Shown here: positions 6,049-12,756 of the stretch, piece after piece
How positions within the stretch are numbered: position 1 is the first letter of the stretch
Layout of the letters: the number at the start of each line of letters is the position of its first letter
NCBI GenBank assembly: GCA_030040725.1
Contig: JASHTD010000480.1
Span: 1-12,756, forward strand
DNA length: 12,756 bases
DNA from: Candidatus Sulfotelmatobacter sp.
GTDB lineage: Bacteria > Acidobacteriota > Terriglobia > Terriglobales > Acidobacteriaceae
Direction of reading: 5' to 3'
Made by a program: the position numbers and the translations under genes
Notes under the pieces: model-generated
What the model was told of the DNA's origin: nothing
Databases searched by the model: none
What the model saw: only the letters and a program-made list of their open reading frames with translations

Positions 6049-6579
6049 ATGTCGGTTCTGAAGAACATTGCCGCCATCGCCAAGGGGATGAGCATCACTT
6101 TTTCCGAGATGTTCAAGCCGACAACGGTCGAGAACTATCCCGATGGCAAGGGTCCGCTTCGTGGCGCGCGCCTCGAGGCCCGTTTCCGTGGCGCTCATGT
6201 GCTGCAGCGCGACGAAAACGGATTGGAAAAATGCGTCGCCTGCTTTCTGTGCGCGGCAAATTGTCCCTCGAACTGCATCTATATCGAGGCTGCAGAGAAC
6301 ACGGCCGAGCATCGCGTCAGCGGCGCCGAGCGTTACGCCAAGGTCTATAACATCGACTACAACCGCTGTATTTTTTGCGGCTATTGCGTGGAGGCTTGCC
6401 CCACCGACGCCATTACTCACGGTCATGGTTTCGAACTGGCCACGTTTAACGCCAGTAACCTGGTTTACCGCAAGGAGCAAATGCTGGCCCCCCGGCCTGC
6501 ACACATGGGCGCAAACATCGTATTCAATCAGGCCGACGTGGATGGTGGAGCTCCAGCGGAAATGGTCGCGGGCAGTTAA
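6049..6579 (+). CDS. nuoI: NADH-quinone oxidoreductase subunit I (two 4Fe-4S clusters)
   Basis: This 176-residue protein is the Complex I peripheral-arm subunit that carries clusters N6a and N6b and passes electrons towards the quinone site. The ligands are C62, C65, C68 and C72 (CVACFLCAANCP) and C107, C110, C113 and C117 (CIFCGYCVEACP), the latter part of each set completing the other cluster as in 8Fe ferredoxins. The N-terminal segment (KGMSITFSEMFKPTTVENYP) and YNIDYNRCIFC are typical of NuoI, and the length is normal. No other nuo gene lies within the 6 kb on either side. Start: ATG at 6049 with no clear Shine-Dalgarno and a -10-like TATACT just upstream, so it may be leaderless. An intrinsic terminator follows the stop by 27 bp, so it looks monocistronic. 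Confidence 0.93.
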   Translation: MSVLKNIAAIAKGMSITFSEMFKPTTVENYPDGKGPLRGARLEARFRGAHVLQRDENGLEKCVACFLCAANCPSNCIYIEAAENTAEHRVSGAERYAKVYNIDYNRCIFCGYCVEACPTDAITHGHGFELATFNASNLVYRKEQMLAPRPAHMGANIVFNQADVDGGAPAEMVAGS

Positions 6580-6605
6580 GTCGCAACGAGTTTTCAACAA
6601 TTCAC

Positions 6606-6632
6606 ACGCCGGTCCTCGGGATCGGCGTTTTG
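6606..6632 (+). terminator. Intrinsic terminator after nuoI
   Basis: ACGCCGGTCC (6606-6615) pairs with GGATCGGCGT (6619-6628) through a TCG loop. That gives a ten-base-pair stem including one G-T pair, followed by TTTTG. It begins 27 bases after the nuoI stop and separates nuoI from metH. Confidence 0.75.
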
Positions 6633-6640
6633 TGCATGGG

Positions 6641-6752
6641 GCATTGAGTTACGCGTTGTCATTCCGACATGCCGGCAAAGCGAGCGGCATTGACTTGGCA
6701 CGTTGTCATTCCGACACGCGAACGCAGTGAGCAAGCCAGAATCTCTGCCTTG
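6641..6752 (+). repeat. Degenerate tandem pair of an acidobacterial-type intergenic repeat
   Basis: Two units of about 46 bp start with GCATTGA (6641 and 6687) and share the exact 16-mer CGTTGTCATTCCGACA (6654-6669 and 6701-6716). They differ after it. The first holds a small hairpin, ATGCCG (6669-6674) with CGGCAT (6685-6690). The second runs on through GCGAACGCAGTGAGC to GAATCTCTGC. From memory, sequences of the form GTCATTCCGA…GAATCTCTGC are dispersed between genes in Acidobacteria; copy number elsewhere in this genome cannot be seen. The element lies between the nuoI terminator and metH. Confidence 0.6.
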
Positions 6753-6780
6753 CACCCGTGAATTTACGTTGATTTTAAAA

Positions 6781-9700
6781 ATGACCGACTTCTTACAAAC
6801 CGTGAAACAGCGGGTTGTCATTTACGACGGCGCGATGGGCACCAATATCCACGCGCGCAATCCTACCCTCGACGACTATTGGGGTAAGGAAAATTGCAGC
6901 GAGATATTGGTTTTGAGCCGTCCCGATATCATTCGCGACATTCACTCCGACTTTTTCTCCGTCGGCTGCGATGTAGTCGAAACCAACACCTTCGGCGGCA
7001 CGCGAATCGTCTTGACCGAGTTCGACCTCGCCGATCGCACGCATGAGATCAACGTAAGAGCCGCACAGCTTGCCCGCGAAGTGGCGCAGCAATTCTCTAC
7101 GAAAGATAAGCCGCGCTTTGTTGCCGGTTCGATGGGCCCTTCCACCAAGCTGCCGTCGCTGGGCCACATCACCTTCGAAGCAATGCGAGCGGCTTACGAA
7201 GAGCAGGCCGCCGCCCTGATCGAGGGTGGCGTGGACGTGCTGCTGGTCGAGACTTGCCAAGATTTGTTGCAAGCCAAAATCGCCGCCATCGGTGTGCTTG
7301 ATGCCATGCGCAAATCCGGCAAGCGTCTGCCGGTCACTGTGCAGGTCACGCTGCAGGATACCGGCCTCATGCTTCTCGGGACCGAGATCGGTGCGGCTCT
7401 GACCGCGCTCGATCCTTTCGAGATCGACATCATCGGCTTGAATTGCGCCACCGGGCCGAAGGAGATGAACGACGCCGTACGCTATCTCGCGCTCAATTCC
7501 ACCAAGGAAGTCTCCGTTCTCCCCAACGCCGGATTGCCTGTAAACGAAGGCGGCCATGCGGTTTTCAAACTGACTCCACAGGAGCTTGCCGAGTATCACA
7601 AGCACTTTGTGCAGGATTACGGTGTTCGCATTGTCGGCGGCTGCTGCGGAACACGGCCTGAGCATTTGAAAGCTGTCGTCGATGCTGTTTCGGGAATCGA
7701 GCCTGCAAAGCGTGAAGTCCAGAAGGTTGGTGCAGCTTCCAGCGCGTACACATCGGTTCCCCTCGATCTCGAGCCGAAGCCTCTTATCGTCGCCGAGGAA
7801 ATGAACACTACCACCCGAGTCGAGCATTTCCGCAACCTGGTGCGCGGCAAAAAATACGACGACATTCTCACCCTCGCTAAGAAACTGGTCAACGACGGCT
7901 CTCACATGCTCGACCTGTGCTGCGCAATCGTCGGCGAAGACGAGAAAGGATACATTTCTTCAATTCTGGAAAAGATCGCTACGCGCGTTCCCGCGCCGAT
8001 TCTGGTCGATTCCACCGAGGCCGATGTCGTCGAAGAAGCGCTTAAGCGCATTCCCGGTCGCACCATCATCAACTCGATCAACCTGGAAGATGGCGAGAAG
8101 CGAACTTCTCTTGTGCTGCCAATGGCCAAACGCTACGGTGCTGCAGTGATCGCCCTCACCATCGACGAAGACGGCATGGCGCTAACGGCTGAAAAGAAAA
8201 CTGCCATCGCGCACCGCATTTTCGATCTCGCGACAAAAAAGTACGGCCTCGATGCGACCGATTTGATTTTCGACGCGCTAACCCTGCCGATTTCGACTGG
8301 CCAGGAAGAATACAAGACCGCCGGCATCGAGACGATCAACGCTGTTGAGAGAATCAAGAAAGAATTGCCTGGCGTCAAAACCATTCTCGGCGTCAGCAAC
8401 ATTTCTTTCGGCCTCGATGCCTATCCGCGTCGCGTTCTTAATTCCGTCTTCATGCACGAGGCTGTCGATCGCGGTCTCGACATGGCGATCGTGAATTACA
8501 CGAAGATTTACCCGCTCTACAAGATCCCGCAGGAAGAAGTCGACCTTGCGCGCAGGCTGATTTTCCGCGACGAATCGAACGGCGACCCGCTCCAGGCGTA
8601 CATGAATCACTTTGCCGGAATGAAGGGCAAAACTGCGGCTTCGACCACAGCGCACGTCGATACCCTTTCAGTCGAAGATAAGCTCAAGTTCGCCATCATC
8701 AACGGCGAAAAATCCGTCGGCGATGGCGCGAAAAATAAGTCTTTGGAAGATTTACTGGAAGAGGCTCTCGGTTCCTATTCAGCCCTCGAATTAATTAACA
8801 CTGTTCTGCTCGACGGCATGAAAACCGTTGGTGATCTGTTCGGCGCGCGCAAAATGCAATTGCCTTCGGTGCTCGACTCTGCCGGGGTGATGAAACAGGC
8901 CGTCGCCTATCTCGAGCCGAAGATGGAGAAAAAAGCCGGCGGCTCGCAAAAAGGCACCATTGTTCTTGCCACGGTCAAAGGTGATGTGCACGACATCGGC
9001 AAAAATCTTGTCGACATCATTTTGTCGAACAATGGGTTCAAAGTGATCAATCTCGGCATCAAGCAGCCGGGCGACACGATCATCAAAGCGGCCCAGGAAC
9101 ACGAAGCCGACGCGATTGGACTCAGCGGTCTGCTGGTGAAGTCGACGCTCGAGATGAAATATGTGATCCAAGATTTGCAGCGGCAGAAGCTCGAATTTCC
9201 CGTAATCTGCGGCGGCGCAGCCTTGACGCGCAAATACGTCGAAGACGATCTGCGCCGCGAGTATGCCAACGCCGTTTTCTACGCCGAAGACGCCTTCGCC
9301 GGTTTGCACGTCATGGAGGATCTCATCACACCCGACGGAGCGCGCGAGGCTCGCCTGCGTGATGGCCGAACCGTAAAGGAATACGCCAAAGCGGTCGTGA
9401 TAGATGAAGAAACCGGCCCGCTGTTCGCAGAACGCAGCGCTGTGGTCAGTGACGCGCCGAATATTCCCAAGCCTCCGTTTTGGGGCGTGCGCGTCAAAAG
9501 CTACGATGTCCGCGATGTGTTTCCCTACATCAACGAAACAGCGCTTTTTAAGAATCAATGGCAGCTGAAAACCGCGTCCCAAGCCGATTACGTTCGCCTG
9601 GTGGATGAGAAGTTTCGTCCGATCAAGAAGAAGTTGGAAGATGAAGTTGCCGAGTCCGGATTATTTGAACCGAAAGTCGTCTCGGGATATTTTCCCTGCC

Positions 9701-10275
9701 AGGGCGATGGCAACGATGTAATTGTGTATGAGGCTTCGAGCTCGGAGTCGTCGGCATCGAGCCATCCCGGGAAAGAATTACTGCGGTTTACTTTCCCGCG
9801 CCAGCGTGAAGGACGCCGCCTGTGCATTTCCGATTTTTTTGCCCCGAAATCCTCCGCAAAGAGCGACGTGATTGGCCTGTCCCTGGTGACCATCGGACCG
9901 AAAGCGTCTGTCGAAACGCAGCACCTGTTTGAGGGCGGCGAATACACAAAGTATCTGTATCTGCACGGGCTGAGTGTGGAAACCGCCGAAGCTCTCGCCG
10001 AACTGCACCACAAGACCATGCGTGAAGAGCTGGGAATCGCCGGCGAAGATTCGCCGCATATCCGCGACTTGTTCCACCAGAAATATCGGGGATCACGATA
10101 CTCGTTCGGCTATCCCGCATGCCCCAATCTCGAAGACCAAACCAAGCTTTTTGCCCTCCTCAAGCCCGAAGAAAATGTCGGCGTGCGCTTAACTTCTGGC
10201 TTTCTTCTTGAACCCGAACAAAGCACGTCGGCGATCGTCGTGCATCACCCGTCAGCGAAGTATTTCGTAGTCTAG
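6781..10275 (+). CDS. metH: Cobalamin-dependent methionine synthase
   Basis: This 1164-residue protein (E. coli MetH: about 1227) transfers a methyl group from 5-methyltetrahydrofolate to homocysteine through cobalamin. Four modules are in order. The homocysteine domain (about 1-310) has zinc ligands C222, C288 and C289 (GLNCATGP, GGCCGTRPEH). The pterin domain spans about 340-630 (LCCAIVGEDEKG, LVDSTEADVVEEAL, GVSNISFGLDAYPRR). The cap and B12 domain (about 640-880) has DVHDIG with the cobalt-ligating H737. The AdoMet reactivation domain runs from about 900 to the end, with R1106 and GYPACP. A Ser-rich insert (about 984-997) lies in the last domain. The ATG at 6781 is preferred: the frame can be extended to a TTG at 6703, but that runs through the intergenic repeat and adds no conserved residue. 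No strong Shine-Dalgarno and no recognisable cobalamin or SAM riboswitch were seen upstream. Confidence 0.96.
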   Translation: MTDFLQTVKQRVVIYDGAMGTNIHARNPTLDDYWGKENCSEILVLSRPDIIRDIHSDFFSVGCDVVETNTFGGTRIVLTEFDLADRTHEINVRAAQLAREVAQQFSTKDKPRFVAGSMGPSTKLPSLGHITFEAMRAAYEEQAAALIEGGVDVLLVETCQDLLQAKIAAIGVLDAMRKSGKRLPVTVQVTLQDTGLMLLGTEIGAALTALDPFEIDIIGLNCATGPKEMNDAVRYLALNSTKEVSVLPNAGLPVNEGGHAVFKLTPQELAEYHKHFVQDYGVRIVGGCCGTRPEHLKAVVDAVSGIEPAKREVQKVGAASSAYTSVPLDLEPKPLIVAEEMNTTTRVEHFRNLVRGKKYDDILTLAKKLVNDGSHMLDLCCAIVGEDEKGYISSILEKIATRVPAPILVDSTEADVVEEALKRIPGRTIINSINLEDGEKRTSLVLPMAKRYGAAVIALTIDEDGMALTAEKKTAIAHRIFDLATKKYGLDATDLIFDALTLPISTGQEEYKTAGIETINAVERIKKELPGVKTILGVSNISFGLDAYPRRVLNSVFMHEAVDRGLDMAIVNYTKIYPLYKIPQEEVDLARRLIFRDESNGDPLQAYMNHFAGMKGKTAASTTAHVDTLSVEDKLKFAIINGEKSVGDGAKNKSLEDLLEEALGSYSALELINTVLLDGMKTVGDLFGARKMQLPSVLDSAGVMKQAVAYLEPKMEKKAGGSQKGTIVLATVKGDVHDIGKNLVDIILSNNGFKVINLGIKQPGDTIIKAAQEHEADAIGLSGLLVKSTLEMKYVIQDLQRQKLEFPVICGGAALTRKYVEDDLRREYANAVFYAEDAFAGLHVMEDLITPDGAREARLRDGRTVKEYAKAVVIDEETGPLFAERSAVVSDAPNIPKPPFWGVRVKSYDVRDVFPYINETALFKNQWQLKTASQADYVRLVDEKFRPIKKKLEDEVAESGLFEPKVVSGYFPCQGDGNDVIVYEASSSESSASSHPGKELLRFTFPRQREGRRLCISDFFAPKSSAKSDVIGLSLVTIGPKASVETQHLFEGGEYTKYLYLHGLSVETAEALAELHHKTMREELGIAGEDSPHIRDLFHQKYRGSRYSFGYPACPNLEDQTKLFALLKPEENVGVRLTSGFLLEPEQSTSAIVVHHPSAKYFVV

Positions 10276-10332
10276 TTGTTGTCGTGGAAATGTAGTGCCA
10301 ACACGAAGCGCGACAAACCGCATCTGAACGAC

Positions 10333-10485
10333 ATGATTCGCAAACTCCAATCCGGAAAATTCCGCCTTTACTCCCGCAAGAAAGACGCAAAGACAGGAAA
10401 GCGCAAAAACCTGGGAACATTTTCCTCGTTGGCCGCGGCAAAAAAGCACGAGAGAGCTGTTCAATATTTCAAACGCGCGGGCTAG
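10333..10485 (+). CDS. Small basic conserved protein of unknown function
   Basis: This 50-residue protein is very basic (16 Lys/Arg): MIRKLQSGKFRLYSRKKDAK, then TGKRKNLGTFSSLAAAKKHE and a C-terminal AVQYFKRAG. From memory, small proteins of this kind (RKLxSGxYRLYSRKKDxKTGKRxNLGTF…AAAxKHExxVQYFKR) recur in many bacteria as hypothetical proteins; the pattern recalls the arm-type DNA-binding region of tyrosine integrases, which is only a resemblance. The ATG at 10333 is chosen because the conserved part starts there; an upstream in-frame TTG at 10276 directly follows the metH stop and would add 19 residues. It may be co-transcribed with metH (57 bp apart). Its stop codon overlaps that of the receptor gene on the other strand at CTAG. 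Confidence 0.62.
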   Translation: MIRKLQSGKFRLYSRKKDAKTGKRKNLGTFSSLAAAKKHERAVQYFKRAG

Positions 10486-12756
10486 AACGTTGTCTGCAAC
10501 CGCAGCATATAGGTTCGCGCGGGGCCGATGGCGTTGCCCGAGAAGAGCCCTCCGAAGTCGATCACTTCCAGCGTGTTGCTCAAGTTCTCGACATCGCCCT
10601 GAAACTGTACTGAGCGCTTCTCGTGCCGGTAGAGATCGATCCCAACCGAAGCATTCTGCGTGAAGTACGGAAGAATGCGGTCGCGATTGAAATTAAGGTG
10701 ATTCACCACCACTTGACCGTATTCGGTGGCATATTGCTGCGGGGTCAAATCTGGCTGGAATGGTAGTCCGCTGTTGTAATCGCATCCCGAGGCAAGCCAC
10801 ATACGCGGGGCGACCCGATAGCGGACGCGGCCGCGGAACGTGTTCCGCTGGTCTTGAGAATCCGGAAAGTGTCCGGTAGTCGGATTGATCGCATCATCCC
10901 CCAGGAACAATCCGCCCGTTACTGGGAACCAAGCATTCCCTACGATGTAGGAATAGCTCGCGAAGCCGGAGAACCGCCCCCACTGCAGAAGTTCCAGCTT
11001 GCCTTCCGCGCCGTACAAAATGGCGTGGTCAAATGCGACGGGAAAACTGATCCCGGTGCTCAGAATCTGCGAGTCGTGGGCGTAATTGTTCACGTCGCGG
11101 CGGAACCCGTCCACGTCCAGCCTCAGTTTTCCGAAGAACGCTTTCGTGGCTCCCCATTCATAATAGTTGCCGTGAGAAGGCTGGACCGGCAATTGCAGTG
11201 CTGGAATGCTGGTGTCAATGGCCTCGGCAGCCGGAGAGCTGGCTAGAAGGATGTTCTCGAACGATGGTGTCTGGAAGATGCGGTCATAGGAGAAGTGCAC
11301 ATTCAGACCAGCGAAAGGGAAATAGCGGGAAACGGCGAGACGGGGGCTGACCGCATTCTGGTTCAACAAGAGTTGGTAGTGATCCCAGCGGAGACCGGCA
11401 TTGACCGTCCAATTCCCGAGGCGAATTAAATCCTGAACATAAGCTGCTTGTTCTAGATCCGGGCGGTGTCCGGTAAAAGTAAAGGTAATCGCTCCAGAAT
11501 CCAATATCCCCAAATTGATCGGACATCGCGGATCGTTAGGATTTGCACAGTCTGGTATCGCGTAGCCGGTGTTTTCGTGCAGGAATATATTGTCGGACTC
11601 CACACCCGTTTTCCATTCCTGTCTACCGTGATGAACGGCCACGCTGCCGTTGAAATAAATCTCCTTGAAGTCGTTGTGCTGAGTAGCGATGAGCGGCCAG
11701 GAAGCCGGGTTGGAATAAAAGTCGACAGAGTTGTCCCGGGACATTCCCCTCAACGAGCCGATCGCATTGGAGGAAAAGATGTGCTGGTAGGAGACGCCCC
11801 CCATGGTTTCAAAGTTGTCGCCAGTCTGCTGCTGCCCTCCAGGAACAAAAATGCAATCGCTCGGCTCTTCGTCGGCAGGAACCGGTGGGCAGCCAAGGGT
11901 GTTGTCCGCATTCGGCAGATATGAGCCGTTTTCCTGTACCAGCTCGTTGGGAATTTGATAGCGCGCGAGTTCATGACGGACCATCAGAGTCAGGCGGTCT
12001 TTGGGGCTAAGGTCGCGCTCGAAGCTGAAAGAGAAATCGGCTGTGGTACCGCGATTAGTAAAGTTCTCGGGAACCACCGGATTCAGATAATGCGCCGTCA
12101 TATTACCCGAGGCGCTCGCTCCCACCGTGTTCTTTCCCCACGTATCCTGAACCCGCGCAAAAGCTCCGGCGGTATCGAAGCTGCCGCCCGAAAGCACAAT
12201 ATCTCCATGCATACCCGGCTGGCTGTCGTGCAAAGTATTCAGTTCGACGACGCCACCCATCTTGCGTCCGTACTCCGCGGGAATGCCAGCGGTGTAGATC
12301 GTCAGCGAATCCACGTCGTCCGCTTCGATTTCCGGTCCGAAGCTCGGAGATCGATTGTCAGTCAGCGGAATTCCGTCAACCACGAACTGCGTCTGATATT
12401 CCGACCCACGCGGATGCAACACGGCGTTTCCTTCATACAGCCAGCCGGGCTGCGAATTCACCAGATCCTGCAACGACCGCCCGGGCAGCGCGGTAAGGCG
12501 ATCGGAGATTTGTTCCTGATCGATGTGATTCGATGAACCCGCGCGTTCCGGATCGAGAAGCGTGGCCTCGGCAGTCACATTAACGGCAGTGCTGACCGCC
12601 GCTATATTCAGCCTAACCAAATATTCGGTTGGCAATTCCGAGTGAATTTCGATGACACCTTCATACGGAGAAAACGATTCGCCTTGAACCTGCAGGCGAT
12701 ACCGGCCAAATGACAAGTTGCGCACGGCGAGTTGGCCGTCCTCGTCGGTCGAAAGC
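10482..12756 (-). CDS. TonB-dependent outer-membrane receptor with carboxypeptidase-regulatory-like N-terminus (5' end outside window)
   Basis: The frame is open to the right edge; about 757 residues are visible. The first visible residues (STDEDGQLAVRNLSFGRYRL) are the end of a carboxypeptidase-regulatory-like beta-sandwich, common in acidobacterial and Bacteroidota receptors. A plug domain follows (LPGRSLQDLVNSQPGW, FVVDGIPLTDN, YTAGIPAEYGRKMGGVVEL), then a long beta-barrel ending in the aromatic-terminated strand YMLRLQTTF. It sits in the outer membrane and would import a bulky ligand using energy from TonB; the ligand is unknown. Two cysteine pairs fall in likely extracellular loops (coded near 11852-11891 and 11523-11548). 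The signal peptide and any TonB box are outside the window. A GTG at 12725 is only the first start-like codon, not the real start. The gene is convergent with metH and its small neighbour. Confidence 0.93.
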   Translation of the reverse strand, partial: LSTDEDGQLAVRNLSFGRYRLQVQGESFSPYEGVIEIHSELPTEYLVRLNIAAVSTAVNVTAEATLLDPERAGSSNHIDQEQISDRLTALPGRSLQDLVNSQPGWLYEGNAVLHPRGSEYQTQFVVDGIPLTDNRSPSFGPEIEADDVDSLTIYTAGIPAEYGRKMGGVVELNTLHDSQPGMHGDIVLSGGSFDTAGAFARVQDTWGKNTVGASASGNMTAHYLNPVVPENFTNRGTTADFSFSFERDLSPKDRLTLMVRHELARYQIPNELVQENGSYLPNADNTLGCPPVPADEEPSDCIFVPGGQQQTGDNFETMGGVSYQHIFSSNAIGSLRGMSRDNSVDFYSNPASWPLIATQHNDFKEIYFNGSVAVHHGRQEWKTGVESDNIFLHENTGYAIPDCANPNDPRCPINLGILDSGAITFTFTGHRPDLEQAAYVQDLIRLGNWTVNAGLRWDHYQLLLNQNAVSPRLAVSRYFPFAGLNVHFSYDRIFQTPSFENILLASSPAAEAIDTSIPALQLPVQPSHGNYYEWGATKAFFGKLRLDVDGFRRDVNNYAHDSQILSTGISFPVAFDHAILYGAEGKLELLQWGRFSGFASYSYIVGNAWFPVTGGLFLGDDAINPTTGHFPDSQDQRNTFRGRVRYRVAPRMWLASGCDYNSGLPFQPDLTPQQYATEYGQVVVNHLNFNRDRILPYFTQNASVGIDLYRHEKRSVQFQGDVENLSNTLEVIDFGGLFSGNAIGPARTYMLRLQTTF

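Noticed and set aside
6750..6779. TTGCAC…TTTAAA as a metH promoter
   Set aside because: The match is weak and the start of transcription would fall after the ATG.
6703..6780. Upstream TTG start that would extend MetH by 26 residues
   Set aside because: The extension is translated from the intergenic repeat and MetH homology starts just after the ATG at 6781.
6633..6780. Cobalamin or SAM riboswitch before metH
   Set aside because: There are only about 150 bases between the nuoI terminator and the ATG, mostly repeat, with no B12-box or SAM-type conserved core.
6793..7905. Minus-strand reading frame of 370 residues
   Set aside because: It is fully antisense to the conserved N-terminal half of metH, with no motifs; this is a codon-bias shadow.
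8791..9582. Minus-strand reading frame of 263 residues
   Set aside because: It is antisense to the B12-binding part of metH, with no motif and no start signal.
11955..12536. Plus-strand reading frames within the receptor gene (also 10854-11246 and 11466-11924)
   Set aside because: They are antisense to the plug and barrel of a well-recognised TonB-dependent receptor, without motifs.

Overview
This window looks like chromosomal DNA of an acidobacterium (Acidobacteriota, Terriglobia/Koribacter-like), probably uncultivated. The assignment is inferred from gene content: a large TonB-dependent receptor with a carboxypeptidase-regulatory-type N-terminal domain, a degenerate protein kinase fused to a TonB C-terminal domain, a PaoB-like molybdoenzyme FAD subunit, a nuoI gene with no other nuo genes beside it, and an intergenic repeat of the 'GTCATTCCGA…GAATCTCTGC' type. 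Base composition is moderately GC-rich by eye and coding density is high. I saw no insertion sequence, phage gene, CRISPR array, tRNA or rRNA.

Layout, left to right. (1) Positions 1-2029 are the end of a molybdenum hydroxylase operon. It holds the C-terminal part of the molybdopterin subunit, the complete FAD subunit, and a 77-residue protein with seven cysteines. The last two junctions are stop/start overlaps (TAATG and ATGA), so the three genes are probably translated together. (2) Positions 2030-2829 hold a short repeat-rich leader and an exported DUF1326-type protein whose Shine-Dalgarno and start region lies in a perfect 19-bp tandem duplication. (3) Positions 2993-4312 encode a cytoplasmic pseudokinase, one membrane helix, a Pro/Ser/Thr linker and a TonB C-terminal domain. 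(4) On the minus strand lie trmJ (4309-5055) and a two-helix membrane protein carrying only a histidine-kinase H-box region (5221-5775). (5) On the plus strand lie a monocistronic-looking nuoI with its own terminator, an intergenic repeat, the complete cobalamin-dependent methionine synthase metH (6781-10275), and a 50-residue basic protein. (6) The rest is a 5'-truncated TonB-dependent receptor on the minus strand, running off the right edge.

Most neighbouring blocks are functionally unrelated: purine/aldehyde-type oxidation, tRNA modification, respiration, methionine synthesis and outer-membrane uptake. The clearest operon is the molybdoenzyme block. Two convergent gene pairs end on shared 4-bp palindromes (TTAA and CTAG) that encode both stop codons. 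The most unusual items are the coupled cysteine-rich protein beside a FAD subunit lacking most of the PaoB-type Fe-S ligands, the pseudokinase-TonB fusion, and the H-box-only membrane protein. Family names come from motif recognition; no search was run.
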